The notes under the pieces were generated by a model. The model searched no databases, was not told the origin of the DNA, and saw only the letters and a list, made by a program, of their open reading frames with translations. A DNA stretch of 64,000 nucleotides from Fibrobacter sp. UWB16 (GTDB taxonomy: Bacteria > Fibrobacterota > Fibrobacteria > Fibrobacterales > Fibrobacteraceae). The stretch's first letter is position 1, and every line of letters begins with the position of its first letter. The translations under genes were made by a program, and so were the position numbers. Location of the stretch: the NCBI RefSeq assembly GCF_900215325.1, contig NZ_OCMS01000001.1, positions 1,116,001-1,180,000 of the forward strand, written 5' to 3'. Below, in pieces: positions 7,624 through 17,096 of the stretch.

Positions 7624-9333
7624 TTACTTGCCCGGAGTCGGAGCGAGAGCACTCCAGACTGCAGAACCGTAACCCGATGTGGTAAAATCCTTACGGTTCA
7701 AGCTCTTGCCCTTACCATCGGTTTCTGTAAGGCCTGCCCAGCGGTCGCTATAAAGCGTAGCATCAGAAATTTCATAATACCACTGCTTTGTGTTATCGGA
7801 CTTGGTCACGTAAGAATACGGTTTCTTGACGGCAACAGTTTCACCGCGGTTAGAGAGTTTACCTGCATAGAAACGAACCGGAACTGTTTCGGCAATCGAA
7901 TAACGTGCACGGAGCAAAGCTTCCTTCGCCTTGAGAGAATCGTTAAACAGGACCATCTTGCCACCAGCAGCAATCACATCGCCGGCTGCAAATTCCATGT
8001 TCACGCCTTCAATCTTCCAGCCCTGCGGAGTGTTGTTAACGTTTTCAACAAGCGTCACATCCGTTGTTCCCTTGTTCACAAGTTCAAGGAATTCCAGATC
8101 GTTCGGGTCATTTTCATTTTCGTGGTAATGGATTTCATTGATGAAAATCGGACCAGCCTTAAGCGCAGAGTTTGCGGCACCCGGAGTTTCCGTAGCCATG
8201 GCACCCTGAGCCACCGTACCGCCAGCAACTTCGACAATACCGCTAGACTGCTTACCGGCGAAAATCAGCAAGCTCGTTTCCTTACCCGTGCGAACACCGG
8301 CTGCAGCTTCGTACAGATAAATTTCATCACCATTTTCGCTCAAGTAAAGACCTTCACCAAAGACATCGGCAGAAGCGTCGAGGAGCAAATAGCCATTGGC
8401 CGGAACAACCGTATTGGCGCCACCGACAGTCCACTTTTTGCCTTTAAGCTTGGATTCAAGTTCCCAACCCTTAATATCGACAGGAGCGGTACCGTAGTTG
8501 TAAAGTTCAATCCAGCCTTCAGTTTCATTAAGAACATACGGCTTGATTTCGTTCAAGCGAACCGTAGTTGCATCGAGAACCTGATCATCACCAGAGCACG
8601 GGTTGCCATTTTCAACAGCGCTAGCACCCCAAGAGTTCGGGTCCGCTTCGTTACCGGATCCACGATACACAAGGGTACGGCCATTGCCATCGGCAAGACT
8701 CGGCCAAGGCGGCAAGTTACTGAATGCAGCACTCACGTCGCCTTCACCGCGAAGTTTCACTTCGACGACATCGCCTTCGTTCACAAGCTTTGCCACAGCA
8801 TTCGTCTTGGAATCCTTATCCCACGGGCCATAAACTTTACAGCCAGCTGGCAAGTTCGAATAAGTCTGCTTGAACAGAGATACATCATTGGTAACAATAA
8901 CGTATTCGCCCTTCTTCAAGGAACCATTCGGGAAACTGAAAGACACAGCACCGTCCAAGCGGAGGTTGCTGAGTTGCATGTCCGTAATATCCGGGCCTTT
9001 CTTGATATAGACTTCGACCCATTCCAATGCAGAGCCACCCGGCGCATTGTACATGATTTCGGAGACGCCCATATTCGTAATCGTAGAATCGACGACACCT
9101 TCGGCACTAGAGCTAGAAAGCACCGGATTCTGATTTTTCGCAGAAGACGACGACCCAGTAGAAATATCAGAAGAAGAGGTCGCGATATCACCACTGCTAT
9201 TCGGAGTAATTGTCGAAGAACTAGACGGTTCAGAAACCGCATTGACAGGGCTAGTTTCGTCATCGGAGCAGGCTGAGAACAGGCCAAGAGCGGTGACACA
9301 AGTGCCTACAGCAAGCCATTTTTTTGTATTCAT
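7624..9333 (-). CDS. Lipoprotein with three lamin-tail domains
   Basis: This 569-residue surface lipoprotein has a lipobox GLFSAC (Cys about 22), a serine-rich linker with SSSS clusters (residues 35-80) and three lamin-tail-like (LTD) beta-sandwich domains: about 88-240 (VSEIMYNAPGGSALEWVEVY), 258-370 (NEIKPYVLNETEGWIELYN) and 395-500 (INEIHYHENENDPNDLEFLEL). It ends with a region starting PVRFYAGKLSNRG. Bacterial LTD domains are often found in cell-surface proteins, including CotH-type ones. It lies 34 bp after the VTC gene and is the last gene of its operon, followed by a strong terminator. Confidence 0.85.
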   Translation of the reverse strand: MNTKKWLAVGTCVTALGLFSACSDDETSPVNAVSEPSSSSTITPNSSGDIATSSSDISTGSSSSAKNQNPVLSSSSAEGVVDSTITNMGVSEIMYNAPGGSALEWVEVYIKKGPDITDMQLSNLRLDGAVSFSFPNGSLKKGEYVIVTNDVSLFKQTYSNLPAGCKVYGPWDKDSKTNAVAKLVNEGDVVEVKLRGEGDVSAAFSNLPPWPSLADGNGRTLVYRGSGNEADPNSWGASAVENGNPCSGDDQVLDATTVRLNEIKPYVLNETEGWIELYNYGTAPVDIKGWELESKLKGKKWTVGGANTVVPANGYLLLDASADVFGEGLYLSENGDEIYLYEAAAGVRTGKETSLLIFAGKQSSGIVEVAGGTVAQGAMATETPGAANSALKAGPIFINEIHYHENENDPNDLEFLELVNKGTTDVTLVENVNNTPQGWKIEGVNMEFAAGDVIAAGGKMVLFNDSLKAKEALLRARYSIAETVPVRFYAGKLSNRGETVAVKKPYSYVTKSDNTKQWYYEISDATLYSDRWAGLTETDGKGKSLNRKDFTTSGYGSAVWSALAPTPGK

Positions 9334-9366
9334 GAGCGCCTTCCTTTTTTAAATGTTAAACGTATT

Positions 9367-10185
9367 TTAGAAATTTCCCGCGAGAGAAGTCCAGTACGGG
9401 CTCTTGAAACGACGCGGATTTTCGTAAACTCTTTTCCATTCTGCAGCGGCGTTCCCGAACTTGGAGAATGCACCGTGCTTTAAATTCAATGCACGAATCA
9501 AGTCGAACATCCAGTACGGCATCTGGGCTGCCGGGCACTTGAGTTCGAGAACGGCATCGGCACCCGGCTGGAAGAATCGCGGGAGCCCCGTGGAGTGCAT
9601 GTAGTGCGGGTCCACAGTGTAGTCAAAGCCGTTTTCTTCGCGGAAGCGCATGCCGGTGTCAATCGTCACGCGGGAGTATTCTTCGCGAAGGCCAAACCAT
9701 GCACGCCGCTTGTACTGCGTAAGGAGTCGCGGGTGTGCACCATGGAGTTCCGTCTTGTACAAGAAATCCTTGAGGTACATGCGGTCTTTATCGCTCTTGC
9801 ACGGCCATTCCTCGGGCTTCATATTCCAGACTTCACCGGGATTGATACCCTTGATCGTTGCACGGCTCTTGTAGCAGATGTTGCGAATCTTACGCTTGAC
9901 TTCGAAATGGAACGTACCATCCTGAGCGGGGTGTTCACCGTACGTGCGGATACGCATGTTGAAACGGTCCAGGAGCTGTTTCTTTTTCCAGCCGAGGAAC
10001 GTCCACGTCGGTGTGTCCAGGTAGAGGTTCGTAATCCAGTAGAATCCACCCGGAGTAATCTTGGAATAGTAGTCTTCTTCGCAATACGGCGCCAAGAACG
10101 CACCAATCCGGTCCGCCCATTCGACGGGGATATGGTACTTCAGTTCGAAGCGTTCTAGAAGACTAAATCCACGGGCTTCAGCCAT
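9367..10185 (-). CDS. VTC-domain protein (polyphosphate polymerase type)
   Basis: This 272-residue protein matches the VTC fold (triphosphate tunnel family) of yeast Vtc4 and its bacterial homologues. Visible signature segments are FELKYHIP (residues 12-19), the basic MRIRTYG and FEVKRKIRN strands (about 93-115), YKRRAWFGLREEYSRVTIDTG with tunnel arginines (about 160-180), VLELKCP (about 218) and the terminal AFSKFGN lysine motif. These residues bind phosphate chains in Vtc4. No membrane helix is present. VTC proteins often neighbour DUF4956, as here. Polyphosphate synthesis is the likely activity, but bacterial members could serve other substrates. Confidence 0.85.
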   Translation of the reverse strand: MAEARGFSLLERFELKYHIPVEWADRIGAFLAPYCEEDYYSKITPGGFYWITNLYLDTPTWTFLGWKKKQLLDRFNMRIRTYGEHPAQDGTFHFEVKRKIRNICYKSRATIKGINPGEVWNMKPEEWPCKSDKDRMYLKDFLYKTELHGAHPRLLTQYKRRAWFGLREEYSRVTIDTGMRFREENGFDYTVDPHYMHSTGLPRFFQPGADAVLELKCPAAQMPYWMFDLIRALNLKHGAFSKFGNAAAEWKRVYENPRRFKSPYWTSLAGNF

Positions 10186-10188
10186 AAA

Positions 10189-11586
10189 TTACCTGATTCC
10201 TTCACGAAGGTGATTTGCAACATCCTGACGGGCAAGACCACCTGCGTAATCGAGCAAAGCCAAGTAACGTGCAAAGATGTCGTATTCGAGCTTAGCAGCC
10301 TTCAAGTCGCTTTCGAGTGCACTTTCACGGGCGCGGAGAAGAAGGAGCGGGTCGGAACCGGCTTTGTGGGCAAACTGTTCCATAAAGCCGCTTGCATTCA
10401 CTTGTTCGGCATATTCCTTCAAGACCTTCCACTGGTCGATGAGCGTGAGCACTTCTTCGGTGAGGCGGGCGACCTTCTGGTTCACTTCGCGGACTTCGTC
10501 CAAGTACTTGCTTTCGGCATCGAGCTTTTCGACCTGTTCACGAAGAGAAGCATCCTTGTTGCTATCGAAGAACGGCAAGCGGAATGCGAGGTTTACAAAG
10601 AACTTGTCTGCAGTCTTGCGGTTATCCGTATCCGGGAAAAGCTTCCTTAGCTTATAAGAAGCATCGTATGAAGCGCATTCCCCTTGGACTTTCTTAGTAC
10701 AAGCCTTAGACATCCACTCTGATTCGAACTCGTCATACCTGGCGCCATTCTTGATGTCCTTGTATTCCAAATCCTTGTACTTTTCCATCAAGGATTCGAT
10801 CTGGAGCGAATAGCCAATACCGACATGAGAAATGTAGTTGCGGTCCTTGCTGGCGTCCTGCTGAGCCTTGGAAATATCGGAATCGCGCTTGCCCTTGGCG
10901 AGAGCCACGAGCGGGAAGTTTTCGTCAACAGTCACGCCATTCTTCAGGAATTCGGCAAGTTCTTCCATCGACGGGAGGAACGTAGAATCCAAATAGACGT
11001 TGTCATAATCCGGAGCCCAGCTCAACATCTTGAGTTCGGCATCGCGGAGCGCCGTGCTATCCGAAAGCAGGTTTGCCTTAAGCGAGGCGCTTTTTTCGAG
11101 CGAAGTCATCAAGTCTTCGGCATTGAACGAAGCAGAACCGGACTTGAGGTGGAGAACCTCGATACGGTCCTGAATAACCTGCAAAAGCTGCTTGTTGATT
11201 TCGTTAATCTTCTGGCGAAGTACATAGCGCACGCCGCGTTCGTAACGGTCGTAAAGGAGGATCGAACGTTCAACGGCAAAAGTAGCCTGCTGGTAATTCT
11301 TAACGGCCTCATAGTGTGCCTTGTCGGCAGCGCGTTCGCCAAAAGCTTGCGGAGTCACGCGAAGTTCAAAGTCATGCTTGGCAAAGCTAAAACCGTCCAG
11401 CTGGTAACGGAGTTCCACCTTGTCCCAAAGCTTGAGGTTGCGTTCTTTCGATGTCGCCTCAGCGCGCTTTGCAGCAGCCTCGTACCTCGGATCTGCCTTA
11501 GCGGATTCGATCAGGCGTTCCCATGTGAGAGGGCTTGCGATTGCCGCCGCAGTCAGTGCGAGCGTTAAAAAGGATACAGTCTTCAT
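10189..11586 (-). CDS. TolC-like outer membrane protein
   Basis: This 465-residue protein has a signal peptide (MKTVSFLTLALTAAAIAS) and long amphipathic helices with heptad character, plus short strands such as YISHVGIGYSLQIES and FFVNLAFRLPFF. That is the layout of an outer-membrane efflux protein, but sequence similarity to TolC is weak. It overlaps the upstream HlyD stop by 1 nt and precedes the VTC gene by 3 nt. Its position next to HlyD supports a channel role. Two cysteines in ACTKKVQGECASY could form an extracellular disulfide. Confidence 0.75.
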   Translation of the reverse strand: MKTVSFLTLALTAAAIASPLTWERLIESAKADPRYEAAAKRAEATSKERNLKLWDKVELRYQLDGFSFAKHDFELRVTPQAFGERAADKAHYEAVKNYQQATFAVERSILLYDRYERGVRYVLRQKINEINKQLLQVIQDRIEVLHLKSGSASFNAEDLMTSLEKSASLKANLLSDSTALRDAELKMLSWAPDYDNVYLDSTFLPSMEELAEFLKNGVTVDENFPLVALAKGKRDSDISKAQQDASKDRNYISHVGIGYSLQIESLMEKYKDLEYKDIKNGARYDEFESEWMSKACTKKVQGECASYDASYKLRKLFPDTDNRKTADKFFVNLAFRLPFFDSNKDASLREQVEKLDAESKYLDEVREVNQKVARLTEEVLTLIDQWKVLKEYAEQVNASGFMEQFAHKAGSDPLLLLRARESALESDLKAAKLEYDIFARYLALLDYAGGLARQDVANHLREGIR

Positions 11587-12695
11587 TACTTCTTAGCCTT
11601 CTGTTGCTGCTTTTCCAAGTTGCGCTTGCTCGTTTCGGTGATGGTCACCATTTCGCCAAGCAAGAACTTATTTTCTTCAGGGATCTTGATGGTCACTTCG
11701 CGGCCATAAACCGGAATTTCCGGCATCTTCCACATGCGGGTCGGGAACGGCACGATGCGGCTCGAAAGGCCAACCACTTCGCCAATCACGGCCTTGCCCT
11801 TACCGGTAAGAGACGTGACCTTCACGGCTTCGCCGAGGTTCGTGTTTTCGTAAATCTGTTCGTTGATGTAGCCGCGGATAAGCGTCGGGGACTTGTGGGC
11901 AAGCGTTACGATCGGAGCAAAGCTCGAGACCTTTTCGCCATCGCGCACGTTCACATCACCGACAACCCAGTTTTCCTTGGCAATTTGGGTGAGTTCCTTC
12001 TGCTGCTTGCGAAGTTCGGCAAGTTCCTTGCGGATGTTTGCAGCTTCGGTCTTGCCGCTAGACTTCTGGAGTTTGTTGCTACCGCGGAGGAGGGCAATCT
12101 GTTCGTTGGCGCTCCTGGTTGCAACAGCAAGTTCGTTCTTGAGGCTCTTGATGCGCATAGCCATGGCATCGTTGCCATCGGCCTTGGACTTGGAGTTCGA
12201 GAGGCTCTTGAGCTTGGCAGAAATAGCCTTGTTGCTTTCGTATTCCGCTTCAAGGTTGCGAATTTCAGCCAAAAGTGTGAGGCGACGAGATTCGAGGTTA
12301 GCCTTGACTTCGGCCACCTTCTGGTCGATTTCGGCAGAGCTCAAGTTGCTGCGGCCTTCGAGAGCGTCGAGTTCACGGGTGAGTTCGGCAACGCGGAGCG
12401 TAAGGTCCGGACGGTTGATAACCACGATAGTGTCGCCCGGCTTGACTTCCTGGCCCGGAACCACGTAAATCTTGACGATTTCGGTCGGAGACGGAAGGCT
12501 GATAATCGTTTCGCTGGATTCGGCAATACCACGGAACATGGCCGCCTTGCCCTGGTAGATAAAGCCGAGCATCACGGCAAACACGACGCATGCCACCCAG
12601 GCAATAGAAAGCTTGTGGGTATAGACGTAAGCGACACCCGCATTGTTCTTGTGGGTATTCCAGAAATTGTCGAGAAGATCTTCGAGCTTATTCAT
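11586..12695 (-). CDS. HlyD-family periplasmic adaptor
   Basis: This 369-residue protein has one transmembrane helix (about residues 29-47), a biotinyl-lipoyl half (EIVKIYVVPGQEVKPGDTIVVI), a coiled-coil hairpin (about 115-235) and a second lipoyl/barrel region (DVNVRDGEKVSSFAPIVTLAHKSPTLIRGYI). It is the adaptor type that spans from inner membrane to a TolC-like channel. It starts 13 bp after the DUF4956 gene and is coupled to the TolC-like gene. No ABC ATPase or RND pump is present in the operon, so the DUF4956 protein is the only candidate inner-membrane partner. Confidence 0.87.
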   Translation of the reverse strand: MNKLEDLLDNFWNTHKNNAGVAYVYTHKLSIAWVACVVFAVMLGFIYQGKAAMFRGIAESSETIISLPSPTEIVKIYVVPGQEVKPGDTIVVINRPDLTLRVAELTRELDALEGRSNLSSAEIDQKVAEVKANLESRRLTLLAEIRNLEAEYESNKAISAKLKSLSNSKSKADGNDAMAMRIKSLKNELAVATRSANEQIALLRGSNKLQKSSGKTEAANIRKELAELRKQQKELTQIAKENWVVGDVNVRDGEKVSSFAPIVTLAHKSPTLIRGYINEQIYENTNLGEAVKVTSLTGKGKAVIGEVVGLSSRIVPFPTRMWKMPEIPVYGREVTIKIPEENKFLLGEMVTITETSKRNLEKQQQKAKK

Positions 12696-12708
12696 TTTTC
12701 AAACCTCC

Positions 12709-13392
12709 TTACATTTCCGTCGTAGCGTCTTGCATCATGAACTGGACATCCGAAATGCCTTCAACCTTCGAAAGGAGCGTGAGGATTTCGGCAGCGGGCT
12801 TCGTTGCGCGGAGGCGAATCTGGTAGGCGACATCCAAGCGGGCACCGCCATCGACTTCACGCATCGTAATCAAAATAAACGTCTTCAAGTTGCCCTTCAT
12901 GATATCTTCAACCTGGCCACGAACCTTGGGTTCGTTCGGGAGAGCAAAGCGGAGCATGCCGTCAAAGAAGTGCTTGGTACCAAGACCCGTGCGAGAGAGG
13001 AGGAACGCGACACAGCTGAAAGCGATCGTACCGCCAACTGCAGCACCCCAGGCGTAAACACCGCAACCGATACCAGCGCCGAGAGCGGCGAAGATGAACA
13101 TGATATCGCGCGGGTCCTTGAAGCTCGTACGGAAACGGACGACCGAGAGAGCACCCATCATGCCAAGACCACGACCAACGTTATCGCCGATAGCCTGCAT
13201 CACCATGGCAGCGACCACTGCACTGAGCACGATGCCCTGCACAAAGTTTCGCGAGTACGAAAGTCCGAGGAACGTCTTTTCGTAAGTCCATGCAATCGTC
13301 GAAGACAGGACGAACGCGAGAATCAAGGTGTATGCAAGCGTAATAATCGTTGCGTTTGTTGAGCTGGACTGGACAGCAAGAAGGTCAAGCAT
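12709..13392 (-). CDS. DUF4956 membrane protein
   Basis: I start this protein at the ATG at 13392, preceded by GGAG with a good spacing, giving MLDLLAVQSSSTNA (227 residues); a start at 13461 would add a charged stretch. Four hydrophobic helices (about residues 15-35, 48-68, 88-105, 112-132) surround the conserved GALSVVRFRTSFKDPRDIMFIF segment typical of DUF4956. The cytoplasmic C-terminal half looks like a ferredoxin-like or ACT-like domain. In other bacteria DUF4956 genes commonly sit beside VTC and CotH genes. It is the first gene of the operon ending at 7624. Confidence 0.85.
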   Translation of the reverse strand: MLDLLAVQSSSTNATIITLAYTLILAFVLSSTIAWTYEKTFLGLSYSRNFVQGIVLSAVVAAMVMQAIGDNVGRGLGMMGALSVVRFRTSFKDPRDIMFIFAALGAGIGCGVYAWGAAVGGTIAFSCVAFLLSRTGLGTKHFFDGMLRFALPNEPKVRGQVEDIMKGNLKTFILITMREVDGGARLDVAYQIRLRATKPAAEILTLLSKVEGISDVQFMMQDATTEM

Positions 13393-13841
13393 AATAACTC
13401 CGTTAATTAATTCTTTTTTTAGCCCGTTTTCCCAAAATCTACTTAAAAACAAGGCTTTCACACTCGCTATTATGTAAATAATGGACTAACAAAAAAATTA
13501 CAATCCGCTTGTGAATTTCGGATTTGGGCGAATTTCACCCAATTTTTTTATTCCAGGCTGTAGAACCCACGCTAAAAATAATAAAACTAGTTTTTTCATT
13601 TCTGAAAAAATTAATTACATGTTGGTTACTCTAACAACGCATTGAGCCAGTCGCAACGTATGTTTATTTTCGGTAACAGAAACGCGGTTTGTAGGCGGCA
13701 AATATCAGCTGTTCACGCCGTCTGGTTAATAGAAAGTTACAAAGAAGTCTCCGTGGAGCAATGGCGAACAGAATGGAGTGATTGAAGTATTTCGGAGTTT
13801 AAGATTCATCAACACAAGTCCATAAAATTCATATATTCAGG
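13393..13841. other. Intergenic region, no gene seen
   Basis: An AT-rich stretch of about 450 bp between the DUF4956 operon and a decayed small gene. It should hold the operon's promoter on the minus strand, but I see no convincing -35/-10 pair and no repeat element. Confidence 0.5.
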
Positions 13842-14176
13842 ATGCTACCCAATTTAGCAGACACCGTCATCGCCAAATATAGCGGAGACACTTCTGAGAT
13901 TATTCCTGCGGGAAGATTTTATATGATTAAGAACACGCCTCTTTCTTCTCAAGAGCAAGATTTATTAAAAGAAAAAGGCATTTTTGATTACGGCATTGTG
14001 GGCAAAGATAATGATAAAAAATTGAAATAGAAGAGGAATGTTTTACAGCAAGTATTCACATTGATTCGTTAAGTTGTCTTAGCCAAAACAATGATATTGT
14101 ATTCTTTTTGATTGATCGAGGTCCACCGCTATCACTAAAAACAGCGAATGACTTTCAGAGAAAAGAAGAAATTTAA
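13842..14176 (+). pseudogene. Small gene with apparent frameshift
   Basis: An open frame from ATG 13842 (MLPNLADTVIAKYSGD...) stops at 14030 after 62 residues. Shifting frame at the run of six A near 14015 continues reading as KIEIEEECFTASIHIDSLSCLSQN... to a stop at 14174-14176, giving a protein of about 110 residues in total. No clear ribosome-binding site precedes it. I do not recognise the family. It may be a decayed accessory gene or a homopolymer sequencing error. Confidence 0.4.
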
Positions 14177-14182
14177 AGCGTA

Positions 14183-14213
14183 CAAGAAGTCCTCGCGGAG
14201 CGAGGACTTCTTG
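14183..14213 (-). terminator. Hairpin downstream of GH127 gene
   Basis: A perfect 14-bp stem (CAAGAAGTCCTCGC / GCGAGGACTTCTTG) with a 3-nt loop lies 18 bp beyond the stop of the glycosidase gene. There is no good T-run, so it may stabilise the mRNA end as much as terminate. Confidence 0.6.
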
Positions 14214-14231
14214 GTGTTAGGAGTGAAATGT

Positions 14232-16925
14232 CTAAAGACCGTTTTTATTGAACAACGTGTAGCCGCGCACGAGACCGTCTTGGTATAGCCGCACAATGTA
14301 ATTGCCGTTCTTGAGACCTGCGATATCAATGTTAAATTCGCTTGCACCTGCGGGGAGCATTTGCGTGAGTTTTAGGCGCCCATCCATTGAATAAATTTTT
14401 ACGTTCATCGTGCGGGAAAGAGCGCTCGGAGATGCGATTTGAAGCGTCTGACGGTCTGCACGCACGCGAAGGCCCTGCTTTACAGCGGCAACCGGCTTGA
14501 TGCTTATCGGCGGGTCTTCTACAACGGGCTTTGGCTTGTTGCGGAGGAGGCGCACGCTATAGATACCGCCCACCATTCCCGAGCTTGCCGTAAACGAGAT
14601 GCGCACGATTTTTTTGCCCTTTACCATTTTGTCTGGAATCGGGTAAGTCACGTTCACGAATTCATCTTTTTTCCAGCGGTTCGAAATCGTTTCGGTCACG
14701 AGCTTTTCGCCGTCAATCGTGATGTCAAATGTACGCGTGCAGCCTTCGTTACCCCAGTAACGCACCATAAGGCTGAGGGAATCTTCGCTATTCGTCTCGA
14801 ATTCGTAGCTGATGAGGCCGCCATCGCCGCCAGAACACTTGCCAGCATCGCGGTAGAATTCACCTTGGTGCGTGCCCGAAGTGGAATTTTCGATTTTCAT
14901 CTTGTGGTCTACTTCTGGCTGCTGCTCGCCCGGAGCGACCTTATCGACAGTCTTTTCGTCAAGCGCCAAGGCTTCTTTTTGCTCTTTTTCAAGGCGGTCG
15001 AGAATGCTCGGGTCCGTAAGCACCATCCAGTACATCATGTAACGGGCGTCATGCACTTCGTAGAAGGGCTGCAAAAGCAGGTTTGCGTCTTTTTGCTTTG
15101 CGAAGAGGTAAGGCGCCTTGAAGTGCAGCGGTTCGCCCTTCACGGGTTCCACTTTCGAGGGGATATCTTCTTTTTTGCTTGCAAGCATCGGCGCCTGGTC
15201 CAGCGATTCCAGCGCACCGGAGGCAATGTGGCTCCAGCGACCATCATCGGCGACAAGGCCGTTCAAGTTAGCCGTACCCGTCTTTGCAGAGAGTACAATC
15301 GGACCGTGCAAAAGCGCCACATAATCGGTCACACCCGGCAAGTCTTCGACATGCGTGTACATCGGGTAAAGTACTTCGACGACATCGCCAGACTTCCAGG
15401 ACTTCCCTGCCGAAACGTAGCTCGACGGCGTCGATTTTTTCACGACGGTATCGCCATTGACAATGACCTTGAATGCACCTTCCTTGACCCAGTACGGATG
15501 GCGAATCTGCATGTCGAATTCGCCGCTGCCCGTAATTGTGAACTTGGAACTTTCACCCTTCGGGAAGGCGGTTTCCTGCTTGATTTTTACACTCTTGTCT
15601 TTCCAATTCAAGACGGAAGCCGCAAAGAGGTTCACATAAAGCGAATTGCCATCCTTCGTATAAATAAACTGATTGTACTTGGCCGGATTTTCCATGCCCG
15701 AACCCACGCAGCACCACATGCCCGCATTGACCTTGGAATACACACGGTAATGACGTGGACGCGCCGGGGTAAAGTAAACATAACCGCCATGCGTCGGGTG
15801 AATCGTCGAAAGGATATGGTTGAAAAGGGCGCGTTCGTAGAAGTCGGTGTAATGCGCATCGTGCTTGATGTTGAACAGACGTTCCGTCAACTTGAGCATG
15901 TTGTACGTATTACAGGATTCTGGTCCTTCACGTTCTTCGATGAATTTTTTGTGATTGTTGAGCGCCGGGAAATGTTCCGAAATGCTGTTGCCGCCAATGG
16001 CGATACTGCGTTTGTTCACGACCGTCTGCCAGAAGAAATCGGAGCCCTTCTGGTACTTTTCATCGCCCGAGAGTTCTGCAATTCGCGCAAAACCCACAAC
16101 CTTCGGCACCTGCGTATTCGCATGGACGTTCGTCAAGTTGTCATTGCCCTGCGACATCGGATTCAAAAGCCACTGGTGCGACCACTTCTTGGCCGCATTC
16201 AGGTACTTTTCGTCTTTCGTGAGCTTGTAGGCGTCGGCGTAAACTTCGGGCATGCCGCCGTGTTCCGTGCCGAGCATCTGTTGCATCTTGGAATCGTTCA
16301 GGCCGTTCGTAATTGAAATGCCCCAGTCGCAAAGCGCAAGGAACATCGTCTTTGCCTGTTCATAGCCTGCATAAACGTAAGCGTCACGCAAACCCGCATA
16401 AAGCTTGTGGATATTGTACCACGGCACCCAATAGCCGTTTTGTGCGCCAGCATCGCCATTTTTCATCTTGAGCCACATTTGCTTGCCGTTCGGCACGCCG
16501 CTAATGTAACCCTTGAAGTTATTGTCCTTGGAATTTTGGTCCTGAATCGTTTTAAGTTCTTTCAAGATGTATTCGAGGCGTTCCTTGACCTGAACGTCAT
16601 CATTGTCGGCGTAATGCATCGCCAAGGCACTCAGGTAATGCCCCAAAACGTGGCCATCGAGACCCGCCCAGTTCGGGAACTTGCTCGCCTTCGGCTTCAT
16701 GCCCGCTTCTTCGTAAAAAGGCGCGAGCAAGCGGTCCACATCGTAGCTGAGAAGCGTTTCGACGTTCAAGTCCTGGCGTTCCTTCAAGACGCCATCCAAA
16801 AGCTGTACATCCGACAACGCGAACATGTCGGGGTAAAGCACATCCTGTGAAAATCCGAGACCGCACGCAAGCCCCGTCAAGGCGAGCGCCGTGCGAAAAT
16901 GTTTACCAAACCATCCTAACTTCAT
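14232..16925 (-). CDS. GH127-type beta-L-arabinofuranosidase, secreted
   Basis: I start at the ATG at 16925 (MKLGWFGKHFRTALALTGL), preceded by AAGGTGG; the frame is open upstream to 16964. The 897-residue protein has a signal peptide, then the (alpha/alpha)6 domain of the DUF1680/GH127-GH146 group: GLDGHVLGHYLSALA, EHGGMPEVYADAY, ESCNTYNML (Glu336, Cys338) and MWCCVGSGMEN (Cys405, Cys406), the residues that form the zinc-thiolate centre in known members. A beta-sandwich domain follows (about 700-800) and a C-terminal tail ending in GNYIVRLYQDG, shared with other Fibrobacter secreted enzymes and resembling a sorting domain. It probably releases L-arabinofuranose from plant cell-wall polymers. 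Confidence 0.88.
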   Translation of the reverse strand: MKLGWFGKHFRTALALTGLACGLGFSQDVLYPDMFALSDVQLLDGVLKERQDLNVETLLSYDVDRLLAPFYEEAGMKPKASKFPNWAGLDGHVLGHYLSALAMHYADNDDVQVKERLEYILKELKTIQDQNSKDNNFKGYISGVPNGKQMWLKMKNGDAGAQNGYWVPWYNIHKLYAGLRDAYVYAGYEQAKTMFLALCDWGISITNGLNDSKMQQMLGTEHGGMPEVYADAYKLTKDEKYLNAAKKWSHQWLLNPMSQGNDNLTNVHANTQVPKVVGFARIAELSGDEKYQKGSDFFWQTVVNKRSIAIGGNSISEHFPALNNHKKFIEEREGPESCNTYNMLKLTERLFNIKHDAHYTDFYERALFNHILSTIHPTHGGYVYFTPARPRHYRVYSKVNAGMWCCVGSGMENPAKYNQFIYTKDGNSLYVNLFAASVLNWKDKSVKIKQETAFPKGESSKFTITGSGEFDMQIRHPYWVKEGAFKVIVNGDTVVKKSTPSSYVSAGKSWKSGDVVEVLYPMYTHVEDLPGVTDYVALLHGPIVLSAKTGTANLNGLVADDGRWSHIASGALESLDQAPMLASKKEDIPSKVEPVKGEPLHFKAPYLFAKQKDANLLLQPFYEVHDARYMMYWMVLTDPSILDRLEKEQKEALALDEKTVDKVAPGEQQPEVDHKMKIENSTSGTHQGEFYRDAGKCSGGDGGLISYEFETNSEDSLSLMVRYWGNEGCTRTFDITIDGEKLVTETISNRWKKDEFVNVTYPIPDKMVKGKKIVRISFTASSGMVGGIYSVRLLRNKPKPVVEDPPISIKPVAAVKQGLRVRADRQTLQIASPSALSRTMNVKIYSMDGRLKLTQMLPAGASEFNIDIAGLKNGNYIVRLYQDGLVRGYTLFNKNGL

Positions 16926-16968
16926 AAGAGCCACCTTTTTTTGCGACTTCATCTTTTTTGTCATAAAG

Positions 16969-16997
16969 GAGATGCCTGCTCGGCGGCAGGCATGACA
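16969..16997. repeat. Dispersed palindromic repeat, ATGAC family
   Basis: GGAGATGCCTGC, a short loop and GCAGGCATGACAA form a near-perfect palindrome in the gap upstream of the GH127 gene. Same family as 43343-43372. Confidence 0.75.
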
Positions 16998-17096
16998 AGT
17001 TCAAAGAAAAAGTACCGTCTCTGCTTAGAAAATAGATTGCAAAGCGGGCGTTAGGTATGGGGTTTGGGCAATTAGTTTTGCTAATTTGACAAAGGG

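Noticed and set aside
9121..9230. Serine-codon low-complexity DNA as a tandem repeat element
   Set aside because: It encodes the ordinary SSSS linkers of Fibrobacter secreted proteins.
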